A DNA stretch of 64,000 nucleotides from positions 30,898 to 94,897 of the forward strand of contig NZ_QZCH01000018.1 of the NCBI RefSeq assembly GCF_003596335.1. The letters run 5' to 3'. The notes under the pieces were generated by a model. That model did no database searches, was not told where the DNA came from, and saw only the letters and a program-made list of their open reading frames with translations. How positions within the stretch are numbered: position 1 is the first letter of the stretch; each line of letters starts with the position of its first letter. This document shows positions 47,923 through 58,514 of the stretch, piece by piece. Position numbers and translations under genes: made by a program. This DNA comes from Motilimonas pumila. Its GTDB lineage: Bacteria > Pseudomonadota > Gammaproteobacteria > Enterobacterales > CBDFNC01.

Positions 47923-48141
47923 GGGATAACCTCGGTTAGGCCGTGTCGCTATTTGGTCAAATTGCCAAACACCACACGTGGTTTTAAAACTTTACAACGA
48001 ACAGCCGCTGTAAATTAAGGTGGCGAATAATAAAGCATCCCTCGTCACGGGGCAAGCTCTGCAACAGAAATTTTTGCCTGACGAAAGCCAAAATCGTTAC
48101 ACTGGCCTTAGTTGCTTTATCAAAGGGATCTCTCGCGCTTT

Positions 48142-50346
48142 ATGAATACCACTTGCTCGGTTGCGGTGCCCGTCCCGCTGCGTCGTCATTTTGATTACTT
48201 ATTTCCCTCTTTAGGCTCGCTGACAGCGGGTTGTCGAGTGAAAGTATCATTTCGAAACCGAGAGAAAATTGGTCTCGTTATCAACTGTCATCAGCATCCT
48301 GATATTCCTCTGGAAAAGCTCAAGCCCGTACTAGAAGTTATTGATGAGCAAGCCATCGTGCCTGCATCACTATTAGCCATATTACAATGGGCCAGCGAGT
48401 ACTATCACCACCCTATCGGCGATGTTATCGCCCATGCGCTACCTAGCTTGCTGCGAGCTGGCGAGCCCGACCAGCTTAAAACAGAAAAAGTTTGGCAATT
48501 AACCGCCTGCGGCAATGAGTTTGAGCTAAGTAGCTTAAAGCGGGCAGTGAAACAGCTAAAGTGCATGACTTTATTACAGCAACAATCACTGAGTCAGCAA
48601 CAATTAAATGAACATGACATCAGTTCAGCGATCACTGCGGCTTTGGCAAAAAAAGGATTAATAAGCAGCCAACAAAAGGTGAGCCAGTATCAACTCAATT
48701 GGCAAGATGAATTCGCCTTACTGCAAACGAAACCAGAGCTCAATACCGAGCAAGCAATCGCGGTGGCCGCTGTCACTCAAGCAACGGCAGGCTTTGCCGC
48801 GTACTTGTTAGAGGGCGTCACAGGCAGCGGCAAAACCGAAGTGTACTTAAACATGATTGAACCCGTTCTCGCCAAAGGACAACAAGTACTTATTTTAGTG
48901 CCTGAAATAGGCCTGACGCCGCAAACGCTGACCAGATTCAAGCAAAGGTTTAATGTTCCTATCTTCCAAGTGCATTCTGAATTAACCGACAGGCAGCGAC
49001 TGGACACTTGGTTACATGCTAGAGCTGGCAGCGCAGCTATCGTTATCGGTACTCGAAGCGCCATTTTCACCCCGTTTAAACAGCTCGGCATGATCATCAT
49101 AGATGAGGAGCATGACAGCTCTTTCAAGCAACAAGATATGTTTCGCTACCACGGCAGGGATCTCGCCATCATGACGGCCTTACGCCGTAAGATTCCTATT
49201 GTATTAGGGTCGGCCACCCCGTCCCTTGAGAGCCTAAATAATGTAGCAAGCGGAAAATACCATCACCTGACGTTAAAACAGCGAGCAGGTAACGCACAAA
49301 TGGCCAAACACTATTTACAAGACACCAAAAATGTTCGCTTGAATGCCAGCTTATCGCCCCAGCTTATTGATTTGATGCAGCAGCACTTGCAAAAAGGCAA
49401 CCAAGTGATGCTGTTTTTGAATCGGCGCGGTTATGCCCCCGCGCTCATGTGTCATGAATGTGGTTGGTTAGCCCAATGTCAACGCTGTGATGCGTACTAC
49501 ACTTGGCACCAAGGTGAAAATCGCATGATTTGTCACCATTGTAATAGCCAACGTCCTATTCCACATCAATGTGAAAATTGTGGCTCAACTCAATTGATTG
49601 GTGCGGGGGTAGGCACAGAGCAACTAGAAACCAGCCTTAACGAACTCTTTCCACAATATAAAACGATTCGGATCGACCGCGACAGCACCCGTAAAAAAGG
49701 CAGTTTAGAAAACTACCTAAGCGCCATCCAAAATCTTGAATATCGCATCTTAATTGGGACACAAATGTTGGCCAAAGGGCACCACTTCCCCGATGTGACC
49801 TTAGTGGGTATTTTAGATGTGGATAGCGCATTATTTAGCAGCGATTTTCGCGCAGCAGAAAAATTAGCCCAGTTATTCACACAAGTAGCCGGTCGTGCAG
49901 GTCGCGCCAGCAAACCGGGCCAAGTGGTATTACAAAGCCATCACCCAGAACATTATTTGCTACAAGATTTAGTTAACAACGGCTACCAACACTTTGCCAG
50001 CAGTGCCTTACATGAGCGCCAAGAAGCCCTGCTGCCGCCTTTTACTTTTCAGGCACTCTTTCGTGCCGAGGCCACTTATGCCAACTTACCGCAAACATTC
50101 TTGCAACAGTGTCAAAGTGTGCTGTCAGATTACGCGTTAGCGCACCCGCAGATTGAAGTCATCGGGCCCATGCCAGCAATCATGGAGCGCAGAGCGGGTA
50201 AATATCGCTTACAACTACTGATACAAGCGCCAAGCCGAGCATTAATCAGTGGAATTTTAAGCTCATGTTTACCGGCCATTGAGCAACTAAAAGACAGCGC
50301 TAAAGTGCGTTGGTCGGTCGATATCGACCCTACTGACTTTATTTAA
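48142..50346 (+). CDS. priA: primosomal replication-restart helicase PriA
   Basis: 734 residues from ATG 48142 (MNTTCSVAVPVPLRRHFDYLFP region matches E. coli). 3' DNA-binding domain first, then helicase with Walker A LEGVTGSGKTEVY and DEEH box IIDEEHDSSF, and eight zinc-binding Cys (CHECGWLAQCQRCDAYY; CHHCNS; CENCGS). Restarts collapsed forks. A TTG 30 bp upstream extends the frame but is not conserved. The 3' end overlaps by 8 nt the possible tail of the HlyU-like gene. Confidence 0.96.
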   Translation: MNTTCSVAVPVPLRRHFDYLFPSLGSLTAGCRVKVSFRNREKIGLVINCHQHPDIPLEKLKPVLEVIDEQAIVPASLLAILQWASEYYHHPIGDVIAHALPSLLRAGEPDQLKTEKVWQLTACGNEFELSSLKRAVKQLKCMTLLQQQSLSQQQLNEHDISSAITAALAKKGLISSQQKVSQYQLNWQDEFALLQTKPELNTEQAIAVAAVTQATAGFAAYLLEGVTGSGKTEVYLNMIEPVLAKGQQVLILVPEIGLTPQTLTRFKQRFNVPIFQVHSELTDRQRLDTWLHARAGSAAIVIGTRSAIFTPFKQLGMIIIDEEHDSSFKQQDMFRYHGRDLAIMTALRRKIPIVLGSATPSLESLNNVASGKYHHLTLKQRAGNAQMAKHYLQDTKNVRLNASLSPQLIDLMQQHLQKGNQVMLFLNRRGYAPALMCHECGWLAQCQRCDAYYTWHQGENRMICHHCNSQRPIPHQCENCGSTQLIGAGVGTEQLETSLNELFPQYKTIRIDRDSTRKKGSLENYLSAIQNLEYRILIGTQMLAKGHHFPDVTLVGILDVDSALFSSDFRAAEKLAQLFTQVAGRAGRASKPGQVVLQSHHPEHYLLQDLVNNGYQHFASSALHERQEALLPPFTFQALFRAEATYANLPQTFLQQCQSVLSDYALAHPQIEVIGPMPAIMERRAGKYRLQLLIQAPSRALISGILSSCLPAIEQLKDSAKVRWSVDIDPTDFI

Positions 50347-50395
50347 AAACATCCTCGCCCATTTGTTGAATGAACAGCTTGGCTTTTTGTAACAT
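50339..50395 (-). pseudogene. in-frame C-terminal remnant of the HlyU-like gene
   Basis: Directly after the TAA, the same frame gives MLQKAKLFIQQMGEDVFK and then TAA (50339-50341). This is the expected end of the family. It overlaps the priA 3' end by 8 nt. It would be translated only by stop readthrough, reinitiation at its ATG, or if the stop is a sequencing error. Confidence 0.65.
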
Positions 50396-50611
50396 TTAAG
50401 TATTTGCTGTTGTGACGTCTGGGCACAAGTCGGAGCGAATAAACTCCGTTTGTTGGCCTTGCTTACTGATAGTGCCAGCAACTCTAAACTGGCCTTGCTC
50501 GCCACGAGCCCGGGCCACTATGGTGTATCCTTCAAATTCTACTTGCTCACATACATCAGTTGTATGCACGGTCTGCAACGTAAATAAGCCCTTTAACCAT
50601 TTTGTAATCAC
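50396..50611 (-). CDS. HlyU-like small protein, prematurely ended
   Basis: 71 residues from a GTG with AAAGGA upstream. EFEGYTIVARARGEQGQFRVAGTISK and TEFIRSDLCPD (first quoted in part: FEGYTIVARARGEQGQF) fit the HlyU family (PF10115/COG5453), which normally ends with AN-x-L-ML-x-KA-x-x-FI. Here translation stops at TAA (50396-50398), and the missing tail continues in frame immediately after. A single T-to-A change of a Leu TTA codon explains it. Role unknown; HlyU-type proteins are reported as regulators. Confidence 0.7.
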   Translation of the reverse strand: MITKWLKGLFTLQTVHTTDVCEQVEFEGYTIVARARGEQGQFRVAGTISKQGQQTEFIRSDLCPDVTTANT

Positions 50612-50896
50612 TTGATAATTCCTTTATTTCACAACCCACTGCACACTATCTCACTGGGCTCACACAACTAACACAATAAGCGGAACCGACACCTGCGCGA
50701 CCTCCACTTGATAGACCTACACTGATGAGCTCGAACACAAAACCTCGCTTTAACCGCCTCAACTTCGCAAGATTTATCCGTCCTGTGTGCAACCTGACAA
50801 GATAGGCGTGTATCGTCTCTGGTTTTCAATGACCATAAACTGTAAAATCCTATCTCTATTCTATTAAGTCACAGATATTTTCGGCGGTTACTCTGA

Positions 50897-52645
50897 ATGA
50901 AAGCGCAACTTCAACAATTATTGCAACAAACAGTAGACACATTAAAGCAAAAGGACATCTTGCCAGCAGATGCTGAACCTCGCATTCAAGTAGACCGAAC
51001 CAAAGATAAAGCCCACGGTGACTTAGCCACAAACTTAGCATTAGTTAGCTCGAAACTGGCAGGGCAAAACCCTCGTCAGTTAGCGCAAACTATCATAGAC
51101 AACTTACCAAGCTCTTCCTTGGTCACCAAGGTTGATATCGCGGGACCTGGCTTTATTAACTTTTTCCTTAACCCTAACTGGTTAGCCCAGCAAGTAGAAA
51201 ACGCGCTAGATGACAAGCAGCTAGGCGTCAGCACAGTCGCGCAGCCACAAACCATCGTGGTGGACTACTCATCGCCTAACCTTGCCAAAGAAATGCACGT
51301 GGGCCATCTGCGCTCTTCAATTATTGGCGACGCCGTTACCCGTACTTTGGAGTTTTTAGGCCACAAGCTTGTTCGCCAAAATCACGTTGGTGACTGGGGC
51401 ACTCAATTTGGCATGCTATTAGCCTACATGGAAGAGCTGCAGCAAAAAGGCGAAGCCATCGATTCAAACTTATCTAACTTAGAGTTATTTTATCGTGCTG
51501 CTAAAGGCCGCTTTGATGAATCTGAAGCGTTCGCGACAAGGGCCCGTAATCTGGTCGTTGAATTGCAAAGTGGCGATGAGCACTGCAACAAGCTGTGGCA
51601 AGAGTTTAATGAAACCAGCTTATCCCACTGCCAAGAAACCTACGACCGCCTAGGCGTTAGCTTAACTCGTCAAGACGTCCGTGGAGAAAGCGCGTACAAC
51701 GATGACCTTGGGCAAGTAGTGGTAGATCTCGATAGCAAAGGCTTATTACAAGAAGATCAGGGGGCCAAATGTGTCTTCCTTGATGAATTCAAAAATAAAG
51801 ACGGTGAGCCACTGCCCGTTATTGTGCAGAAAAAAGATGGCGGTTTCTTATACGCAACCTCTGACTTAGCCGCTATCCGCTATCGTCAATCAAGTTTAAA
51901 CGCTGACCGCGTTTTATACTTTGTCGATGCCCGCCAAGGCCTTCACTTTCAACAAGTCTTTACCGTTGCCCGAAATGCTGGATTTGTTGAAGCCTCCACC
52001 AGCCTTGAGCATATGCCATTTGGCACGGTAATGGGTGAAGATGGCAAACCTTTTAAAACGCGCTCTGGTGGCGTGGCAAAATTAGCCGACCTGCTGACAG
52101 AAGCAGAAAGCCGCGCTTATGATTTAGTAAAAGCCAAAAACCCAGACATGGATGAAGCACAACTCAGAGACATAGCTTCCGTGGTAGGTATTGCATCGGT
52201 AAAATATGCTGACTTATCAAAGAACCGCACCAGTGACTACATGTTCAGCTTTGACCAAATGCTGAGCTTCGAAGGCAATACCGCCCCTTACTTGCTTTAC
52301 GCCTACACACGTGTGGCCAGCGTATTTAACAAAGCAGGCATAGATGCTAATAGTTTAACCGGCGAACTGACACTAGACCACGAGAAAGAAGTCGACTTGG
52401 CCACCAAACTGGTGCAATTTAATGAAGTAATAGAGAGTGTGGCAAGGCTGGGCTATCCACACTTATTATGTGCATACCTGTATGAACTGGCGGGGTTATT
52501 TTCAAGCTTCTACGAAGCCTGCCCAATCCTAAAAGCAGCATCAGAAGAACAAAAGAACAGCCGTTTGAAACTGGCAAGCCTCACTGCGAAGACACTGAAA
52601 CAAGGCTTGCAGCTACTTGGCATTAATACTTTGGAGCGCATGTAA
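50897..52645 (+). CDS. argS: arginyl-tRNA synthetase
   Basis: 582 residues. [21 protein letters not shown] holds the HVGH class I motif; the N-terminal Add-1 domain and C-terminal anticodon-binding DALR domain ([12 protein letters not shown] onward) are present. KMSK is replaced as usual for this family. The upstream gap of 285 bp (50612-50896) shows no other gene. It overlaps ftsN by one base (TAATG). Confidence 0.97.
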   Translation: MKAQLQQLLQQTVDTLKQKDILPADAEPRIQVDRTKDKAHGDLATNLALVSSKLAGQNPRQLAQTIIDNLPSSSLVTKVDIAGPGFINFFLNPNWLAQQVENALDDKQLGVSTVAQPQTIVVDYSSPNLAKEMHVGHLRSSIIGDAVTRTLEFLGHKLVRQNHVGDWGTQFGMLLAYMEELQQKGEAIDSNLSNLELFYRAAKGRFDESEAFATRARNLVVELQSGDEHCNKLWQEFNETSLSHCQETYDRLGVSLTRQDVRGESAYNDDLGQVVVDLDSKGLLQEDQGAKCVFLDEFKNKDGEPLPVIVQKKDGGFLYATSDLAAIRYRQSSLNADRVLYFVDARQGLHFQQVFTVARNAGFVEASTSLEHMPFGTVMGEDGKPFKTRSGGVAKLADLLTEAESRAYDLVKAKNPDMDEAQLRDIASVVGIASVKYADLSKNRTSDYMFSFDQMLSFEGNTAPYLLYAYTRVASVFNKAGIDANSLTGELTLDHEKEVDLATKLVQFNEVIESVARLGYPHLLCAYLYELAGLFSSFYEACPILKAASEEQKNSRLKLASLTAKTLKQGLQLLGINTLERM

Positions 52646-53223
52646 TGGCAAGGGACTACGTCCGCAATAAACCGACGAAAAAAGGCGCGAGCTCGCGCAA
52701 ACGTGGTCCCGCTAAGTCAGCTCCAAAAGCCAAATTCCCTGTGGTAGCCAGTGTCGTGGCTGCTGCTGCCTTGGGAGGTTTTGGCTACTTCCTTTACACT
52801 ATTAGCGGTTCGGCTGAACAAACTGAAATCGCGCAACCTACTCCCTCCTCTAACATCACAAACAGCAAGCCTAAAGAAAAGCCACTCCCTGATAAGCCAA
52901 AAGAGAAATGGGATTACATTCAGGAACTCGAAAATAAAGAAGTGGTGGTGGAAGTACCACCTGATCCACCGCCAGCCGTGCCTTACCAAATGCAGTGTGG
53001 TTCATTTCGAACCCTTGACCAAGCGGAAGCCCTCAAGGCCAACATTGCCTTTCAAGGCGTCGAAAGTATCATTCGTAAGGTAAACGGTAAAACCGGTGTT
53101 TGGTACAAGGTGATTCTGGGCCCGTATGAACGAAAGCGCATGGCAGAAAAAGAACGCCACAAGATGAAACGGGCAAATATCAACTATTGCCAAATATGGA
53201 AATGGCAAGGCCCGTTACCATAA
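52645..53223 (+). CDS. ftsN: cell-division protein FtsN (short, SPOR domain)
   Basis: 192 residues: a basic cytoplasmic start (RDYVRNKPTKKGASSRKRG), one helix (about 33-53), a Pro/Lys-rich linker, and a C-terminal SPOR domain (about 113-185; YQMQCGSFRTLDQAEALKANI). It triggers septal peptidoglycan synthesis. Much shorter than E. coli FtsN (319), as in related lineages. Translationally coupled to argS. It is the second SPOR protein here besides DamX. Confidence 0.9.
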   Translation: MARDYVRNKPTKKGASSRKRGPAKSAPKAKFPVVASVVAAAALGGFGYFLYTISGSAEQTEIAQPTPSSNITNSKPKEKPLPDKPKEKWDYIQELENKEVVVEVPPDPPPAVPYQMQCGSFRTLDQAEALKANIAFQGVESIIRKVNGKTGVWYKVILGPYERKRMAEKERHKMKRANINYCQIWKWQGPLP

Positions 53224-53242
53224 CAACCACTTACTCAAGTAC

Positions 53243-53269
53243 AAAAGCGGCGCCATTGGCGTCGTTTTT
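53243..53269 (+). terminator. intrinsic terminator after ftsN
   Basis: Stem AGCGGCGCC/GGCGTCGTT (two G-T pairs), loop ATT, followed by T5. Confidence 0.75.
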
Positions 53270-53374
53270 ATTTCTGTCGACGCTCGATTTAAGCATGACG
53301 ACTCTGAGCTCATGCCACTAAGCGTATCGCTTCAGCTTTTAGGCGAATTTGATAACAATAAACGCCACCTAAGG

Positions 53375-53403
53375 GTTGAAAATCCTTGTTACCTCCCCCA
53401 CCT
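53375..53403 (+). promoter_or_regulatory. sigma-32 (heat-shock) promoter of hslVU
   Basis: GTTGAAA (53375-53381), 14-bp spacer, CCCCACCT (53396-53403), compared with the sigma-32 consensus CTTGAAA-N13-15-CCCCATNT. It lies about 50 bp before the hslV start. One mismatch in each box. Confidence 0.8.
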
Positions 53404-53450
53404 AGTAATTATCGAGCAAGCTAATTGCATTAGTATTAAAAGGGGTTCCC

Positions 53451-53975
53451 GTGACAACGATAGTTTCAGTTCGCCGTGGTAATAAAGTCGTCATTGCCGG
53501 TGACGGTCAAGTTTCATTAGGCAATACCGTGATGAAAGGTAATGCCCGCAAAGTACATCGTTTGTATAACGGTCAAGTGTTAGCCGGATTTGCAGGCGGT
53601 ACTGCCGATGCCTTCACTTTATTAGAGCGCTTTGAAGCCAAATTACAAGCTCATCAAGGCCACCTTGAGCGCGCAGCCGTTGAGCTAGCTAAAGACTGGC
53701 GCACAGACCGCATGTTAAGAAAATTAGAAGCTTTGTTAGCGGTTGCCGACAAAGACAAATCTTACATCATCACAGGTAATGGTGACGTGGTTCAGCCTGA
53801 ACATGATCTCATTGCGATTGGCTCTGGCGGCGCATTCGCTCAATCAGCAGCGCTTGCACTCATCGAGAATACCGAGCTAGACGCAAAGACCATCGCCGAA
53901 AAGTCACTGAGCATAGCCGGTCATATTTGCGTATTTACGAATACCAACCAGACCGTTGAAGAGCTGGACTACTAA
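53451..53975 (+). CDS. hslV: ATP-dependent protease subunit HslV
   Basis: 174 residues starting at GTG with AAAAGGGG upstream; [11 protein letters not shown] gives the N-terminal catalytic Thr after Met removal. It aligns nearly throughout with E. coli HslV ([45 protein letters not shown]; first quoted in part: [17 protein letters not shown]). Forms a proteasome-like double ring capped by HslU. Confidence 0.98.
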   Translation: MTTIVSVRRGNKVVIAGDGQVSLGNTVMKGNARKVHRLYNGQVLAGFAGGTADAFTLLERFEAKLQAHQGHLERAAVELAKDWRTDRMLRKLEALLAVADKDKSYIITGNGDVVQPEHDLIAIGSGGAFAQSAALALIENTELDAKTIAEKSLSIAGHICVFTNTNQTVEELDY

Positions 53976-54016
53976 GGTCAATTGACCCACCCGATTATTA
54001 AGACAGGATCATCATT

Positions 54017-55351
54017 ATGTCTGAAATGACACCAAGAGAAATAGTAAGTGAATTAGACGGTCATATTATTGGCCAAGATAAAGCCAAGCGTGCAGTTTCC
54101 ATTGCCCTTCGCAATCGCTGGCGTCGGATGCAACTGGATGCGGAAATTCGTCAAGAAGTGACGCCAAAAAACATTCTTATGATTGGCCCAACTGGCGTCG
54201 GTAAAACTGAAATAGCGCGTCGGTTAGCAAAATTGGCTAATGCTCCTTTCATCAAGGTTGAAGCGACAAAGTTCACCGAAGTAGGCTATGTCGGTAAAGA
54301 AGTTGAAACCATCATTCGTGATTTAGCTGATGTGGCATTAAAAATCACCCGCGAACATGAGATGGAAAAAGTAAAGTTTCGCGCCGAAGAGCAAGCTGAA
54401 GAGCGTATTCTAGATGCGTTGTTACCGCCAGCTAAAAATACTTGGGGTGATGATGAGCCGCCAAGAGAAGACAGCAATACCCGTCAAATTTTCCGTAAGA
54501 AGTTACGTGAAGGCAAGCTTGACGATAAAGAAATTGAAATTGATATCGCGGCGCCACAAGTAGGCGTTGAAATTATGGCGCCTCCAGGCATGGAAGAGAT
54601 GACCAATCAGTTACAAGGCATGTTCCAGAACCTATCGGGTAACAACACCACCAAAAAGCGCAAGCTTAAAGTTAAAGAAGCGCTGAAAGCTTTGGTCGAA
54701 GAGGAAGCGGGAAAGCTGGTCAACCCTGAAGAACTCAAAGAAAAAGCGATTTATGCCGCCGAAAACAACGGCATAGTGTTTATTGATGAAATCGACAAAA
54801 TTTGTAAACGCGGTGAAAGTTCAGGCCCAGACGTATCTCGTGAAGGCGTGCAGCGTGATTTACTGCCATTGGTTGAGGGCTCAACCGTGAGCACTAAGCA
54901 TGGCATGGTGAAGACTGACCATATTTTATTTATCGCATCAGGTGCATTTCAGGTTGCTAAGCCTTCTGACCTTATCCCAGAGCTGCAAGGTCGTTTGCCT
55001 ATTCGAGTAGAGTTAGAAGCACTTAAAGCGGATGACTTTGTACGCATTCTTACCGAGCCAAATGCTTCTCTCACGGAGCAATACATTGCCTTAATGGCAA
55101 CAGAAGGCGTTAACGTAGCGTTTACCGAAGACGGTATTCGTCGCATTGCCGATGCTGCATGGCAAGTAAACGAGAAAACCGAAAATATTGGTGCTCGACG
55201 TTTACACACGGTAATGGAGCGCTTGATGGAAGAGCTATCATTCGAAGCATCAGATAAATCTGGTGAAGCCATAGTGATTGACAAAAGTTACGTCAATAAA
55301 GCCTTAGACGAGCTGGTAGAGGACGAGGATTTAAGTCGCTTTATCCTCTAG
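54017..55351 (+). CDS. hslU: HslU ATPase (unfoldase of HslVU)
   Basis: 444 residues. [21 protein letters not shown], Walker [16 protein letters not shown], pore [18 protein letters not shown], Walker [12 protein letters not shown], and the C-terminal tail SRFIL that inserts into HslV. 41 bp downstream of hslV. Confidence 0.98.
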   Translation: MSEMTPREIVSELDGHIIGQDKAKRAVSIALRNRWRRMQLDAEIRQEVTPKNILMIGPTGVGKTEIARRLAKLANAPFIKVEATKFTEVGYVGKEVETIIRDLADVALKITREHEMEKVKFRAEEQAEERILDALLPPAKNTWGDDEPPREDSNTRQIFRKKLREGKLDDKEIEIDIAAPQVGVEIMAPPGMEEMTNQLQGMFQNLSGNNTTKKRKLKVKEALKALVEEEAGKLVNPEELKEKAIYAAENNGIVFIDEIDKICKRGESSGPDVSREGVQRDLLPLVEGSTVSTKHGMVKTDHILFIASGAFQVAKPSDLIPELQGRLPIRVELEALKADDFVRILTEPNASLTEQYIALMATEGVNVAFTEDGIRRIADAAWQVNEKTENIGARRLHTVMERLMEELSFEASDKSGEAIVIDKSYVNKALDELVEDEDLSRFIL

Positions 55352-55359
55352 TAATAAGT

Positions 55360-55382
55360 AGGCCGCAATCGCGGCCTTTTTT
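55360..55382 (+). terminator. intrinsic terminator after hslU
   Basis: Stem AGGCCGC/GCGGCCT, loop AAT-C, with six T. Confidence 0.9.
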
Positions 55383-55398
55383 ACGCCTGCTTCAAACA

Positions 55399-56142
55399 TC
55401 ACTGTTGGCGGCTCATTAATACTTTAATGTGCTTTGCGGGAATAGCATAGGTAATGCCACTGGGGTTGCTAATCGCATTGGTTTCTTTTGACTCTTGGAT
55501 AAACACTTTATTAATCACCCCAATGACAGCACCTGTGTTCGGGTTATAGAGTGGGCTACCACTGTTACCTGGGTATGCTGTCGCATCTAAATGATAAACC
55601 TGATAAGGCTTTTTTAACTGCTTTAACATTCGCGGGGAAAGTTGTTTACTACTGATCTGCGGGATCGCAATCGGTGAGATGGCCGATACAATGCCGCGGT
55701 GCGTACTGGCATATAACCCCAAGATAGTGCCAATGGGGTAGCCAGTAAAAGCGATAGACTGACCCTCTCGCACTCCTTGACCACTGATTTTTAGAGGCTT
55801 TAATTTCGCCCCTTTAATTTTAAGTAAAGCAAGGTCATGTACTCTGTCTTTTGCCAGCACACTCACATCCACCACTTTTGGCTTTTTGCCTTGGCCGACA
55901 AAAATCACCAAACGCTCTTGCTTTGCGCCATCCATTTTTGAGGGAAGCACATGGTAATTCGTCACCACCAAACTGCCGTCTCCGACCACAAATCCGGTAC
56001 CGCTAAATTTAGCTCTTGGGTTCGCGCTTGGGTGATAGCTGCCCACCCCGACAATTGAAGGTTTAATGCTAGCCACCGTTTCTGGTAAACCGGCTTGTAC
56101 CGGAAAGCAAAGCAGTATCCAAAGTACAACGACTAATCTCAT
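55399..56142 (-). CDS. secreted trypsin-like serine protease
   Basis: 247 residues: signal peptide (MRLVVVLWILLCFPVQA) and a chymotrypsin-fold protease with a full triad, H64 (VVTNYHVLPS), D103 (DRVHDLALLKI), S194 (AYPGNSGSPLYN). No PDZ domain, so it differs from DegP/DegQ/DegS and is a compact periplasmic or secreted enzyme. Substrate unknown. Convergent with hslU. Confidence 0.88.
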   Translation of the reverse strand: MRLVVVLWILLCFPVQAGLPETVASIKPSIVGVGSYHPSANPRAKFSGTGFVVGDGSLVVTNYHVLPSKMDGAKQERLVIFVGQGKKPKVVDVSVLAKDRVHDLALLKIKGAKLKPLKISGQGVREGQSIAFTGYPIGTILGLYASTHRGIVSAISPIAIPQISSKQLSPRMLKQLKKPYQVYHLDATAYPGNSGSPLYNPNTGAVIGVINKVFIQESKETNAISNPSGITYAIPAKHIKVLMSRQQ

Positions 56143-56375
56143 GCCCTTCTCCTTTCGCTTAAGGCCGTCAGTTGCAGTTTAGTCGAACCAGACAAGCTTG
56201 CTGCACGAGAAAGGAATAAATCTGGTAAAAAGGCATAATGAAAAAATAATTAATCAAGCTAATGAATATGACTATATTTATATTCTATTTTTTTTAATAA
56301 ACTTAACCCCTATCGCTATTTATCGTGTTTAGAATAAAAAATATTGTTGTCCCCCAACCACTTTCGGAGAGCACC

Positions 56376-56807
56376 ATGCTAAAACAACATAAAATCACTC
56401 TGGCGGCTATCATGATCACAGGTTTAGCTGCATGTAGTACAGCAGACAAACAAGAGGCTGACACCGTGTCTTTAGAGCAAATTAGCAATCAACAATGGCA
56501 ATTGGTTAAGGTTGATGAGCAAACTGTTACCGCAATGGGTGAAAAATTTCCTAGCATAATGATTCAAGACGATCTCAAGGTTAACGGTGTTGCAGGCTGT
56601 AACAACTTCTTTGGTCAGGCGGAGTTTGAAGAAGGTAACATTCGCATTGAGCAAATGGGTATGACGATGATGATGTGCCCACCGCCGCTAGACAAAATCG
56701 AACAACAAGTTAGCGCAACGTTCGCAAAATGGAGCCCAGTAACCGTCTCAGGTAACACCATGACAGTCACTGGCGAAGATCATACGTTAACCTACCAGCT
56801 TAAATAA
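56376..56807 (+). CDS. META-domain lipoprotein (HslJ-like)
   Basis: 143 residues from ATG 56376, with GGAGAG upstream. Lipobox LAAC (Cys 20). The META domain has QWQLVKVDEQTV, VNGVAGCNNFFGQAEF and MGMTMMMCPPP, as in heat-inducible E. coli HslJ, which is linked to novobiocin resistance. Membrane-anchored in the periplasm. Convergent with ybjD. No heat-shock promoter seen. Confidence 0.9.
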   Translation: MLKQHKITLAAIMITGLAACSTADKQEADTVSLEQISNQQWQLVKVDEQTVTAMGEKFPSIMIQDDLKVNGVAGCNNFFGQAEFEEGNIRIEQMGMTMMMCPPPLDKIEQQVSATFAKWSPVTVSGNTMTVTGEDHTLTYQLK

Positions 56808-56814
56808 CCCTCCG

Positions 56815-58470
56815 TTAGCCGGCTTGGCCTCGCGCTTGCGCTGCTAGCCGATGCAACATACGCCTTAACAACAAGGGGATTGCTTCTTCTCCCCTTGTCT
56901 CTACATCTTCAGCAATTGCTAACGCCAATCGTGGCTTTGATAAACGACTTATCGCTCGCTCAATAACTTTACTTGGTCCTAATTTAAGGGCATCTTTGCT
57001 CTTTAGTTTGGCTTGCTTAATAAATACCCCATCAAATCCATGATGATATAAAAAGTGCTCCATATCATGAGCAGGCAGTAAAGTTAGCCGCTCACTGAGC
57101 ATCTCCCCACTGACGAAGCTTTTAGCATGGTTAGCGTATTTTTTCCCGGCTTCATCGCCGTCGGTCAGTAAGTGCCATTCAATGCCCATATCATTGGCTA
57201 CCTTCAATAAGGGTTTAACCCCGCACTGAGCAAACTCGACAATGCGAATGCCTTCGCCAGCAAAGCTGAGACCACAAACTCTGGCAAGCTCAGTCAGTAA
57301 CCAAAACTCCGTTTCTCCCTCAACCATTAACCAACACCGTGCCAATAAGCTTGCCGGTCGATTAATTCGCACATGGAATGCAATACGGCGAAACTCGTCG
57401 CTGCTGTAATCCTGTTCCTCCACCTTAAACGCACTCAGGTTATCTCCACGGCGAACCAAGCGCGTCACTTGGCTTAGTGGAAAAGTAGCCAGTAAATCAG
57501 CCGAGTTCGTGGCGACTATTTTCTGCACTGGTAACTGTTCAAACAACGACCAACTGGTCAATAAATTAATCGGGTGTAAGCGGCTCTCAGGCTCTTCTAG
57601 TAAAAAGATGGGACTGCAGCCGCGGCGCAACAAGTTCGGCCCCCTAGCCCTTAAGTAAGCCCCTAACATAACCAACAAAGCGGCCTTAGTATGGCGACTG
57701 TGACCGCTCTTTAATAACTCACTTAAATTCTCAATGGCTCGAAAGGAAACAGGTTTTAACCCCATATCTCTGACCTTTCTTGGTCCACTTTGCTGGGCTA
57801 AATGGGCAAAACGAGGCGACAAGTACTGCTCAAATAAAAACTCTAATGCATTAAATGATTGCGTGAGTTCGCTTTTCAATAACGGTTGCGATGTTTGACT
57901 CACGCGCTGACAGAGCTTATTAATCAGCTGCTCTGATTGCTCCCGTAAAGAGTGATTAAGCGTGACGTCTGTCTCGCTAAGAAATGCATTATCTTGGCTA
58001 AACCGCAGTGCCGGAAAAAATGAAATTAACTGTTTGGCAAATGCGTTAGGGCTATCAAGGTTAATAACCTGGCCTCGCGAATTCAAAAATCGGCGTTCGG
58101 TGATAACTTGGCCTGAATCATTAATGCTTGCTTCAAGTTGAAAATAGATACGCTTGCATGATTTACTGCCGCCTATCCATAATGGCGAGATGGCTCGATA
58201 GCGTGCTTTTTGGTATTGCCCGGCAAAGCGCTCTTTAAGCGTAAATACTAGACTAATACGTGAGCTGGCTTGTTCTGTATCGGGGGAGGTATGAAAGTCT
58301 GCTAAACGAAACTTATAGAGTTGCTGCTGACTATTAAAAACTAAACTAATGGCATCAAATAAACTGGATTTACCCCACGCATTTTCACCTATCAATGCAA
58401 GCGAGTATGTGCAATCAAGTGAAAGCCGACGAATACCTCTAAAACCAACAACTTCAATATGTTGTAACAA
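56815..58470 (-). CDS. ybjD: YbjD-like OLD-family ATPase/TOPRIM nuclease
   Basis: 551 residues, close to E. coli YbjD (552). ABC/SMC-type ATPase: EVVGFRGIRRLSL, Walker A IGENAWGKSSLFDA, signature-like ARGPN, Walker B FLLEEPESRLHP. C-terminal TOPRIM: LMVEGETEFWLLTELA and LLTDGDEAGKKYANH. OLD enzymes are nucleases, some acting against phage; the YbjD branch is chromosomal and uncharacterised. It lies 44 bp after the pseudo-receiver and may share its transcript. Confidence 0.88.
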   Translation of the reverse strand: MLQHIEVVGFRGIRRLSLDCTYSLALIGENAWGKSSLFDAISLVFNSQQQLYKFRLADFHTSPDTEQASSRISLVFTLKERFAGQYQKARYRAISPLWIGGSKSCKRIYFQLEASINDSGQVITERRFLNSRGQVINLDSPNAFAKQLISFFPALRFSQDNAFLSETDVTLNHSLREQSEQLINKLCQRVSQTSQPLLKSELTQSFNALEFLFEQYLSPRFAHLAQQSGPRKVRDMGLKPVSFRAIENLSELLKSGHSRHTKAALLVMLGAYLRARGPNLLRRGCSPIFLLEEPESRLHPINLLTSWSLFEQLPVQKIVATNSADLLATFPLSQVTRLVRRGDNLSAFKVEEQDYSSDEFRRIAFHVRINRPASLLARCWLMVEGETEFWLLTELARVCGLSFAGEGIRIVEFAQCGVKPLLKVANDMGIEWHLLTDGDEAGKKYANHAKSFVSGEMLSERLTLLPAHDMEHFLYHHGFDGVFIKQAKLKSKDALKLGPSKVIERAISRLSKPRLALAIAEDVETRGEEAIPLLLRRMLHRLAAQARGQAG

Positions 58471-58514
58471 GCGCTGCTCCTATCTCATCGAGTGTCTGCA
58501 GGCCTGATTGCGGG

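Noticed and set aside
50612..50896. 26-codon ORF beginning MSSNTKPRF before argS
   Set aside because: No RBS, no attenuator structure, and no run of Arg codons that would suggest a leader peptide.
56815..58470. OLD-family gene as part of an antiphage island (Gabija-like)
   Set aside because: It matches the housekeeping YbjD type in length and motifs, and no UvrD-like GajB or other defence gene is adjacent.
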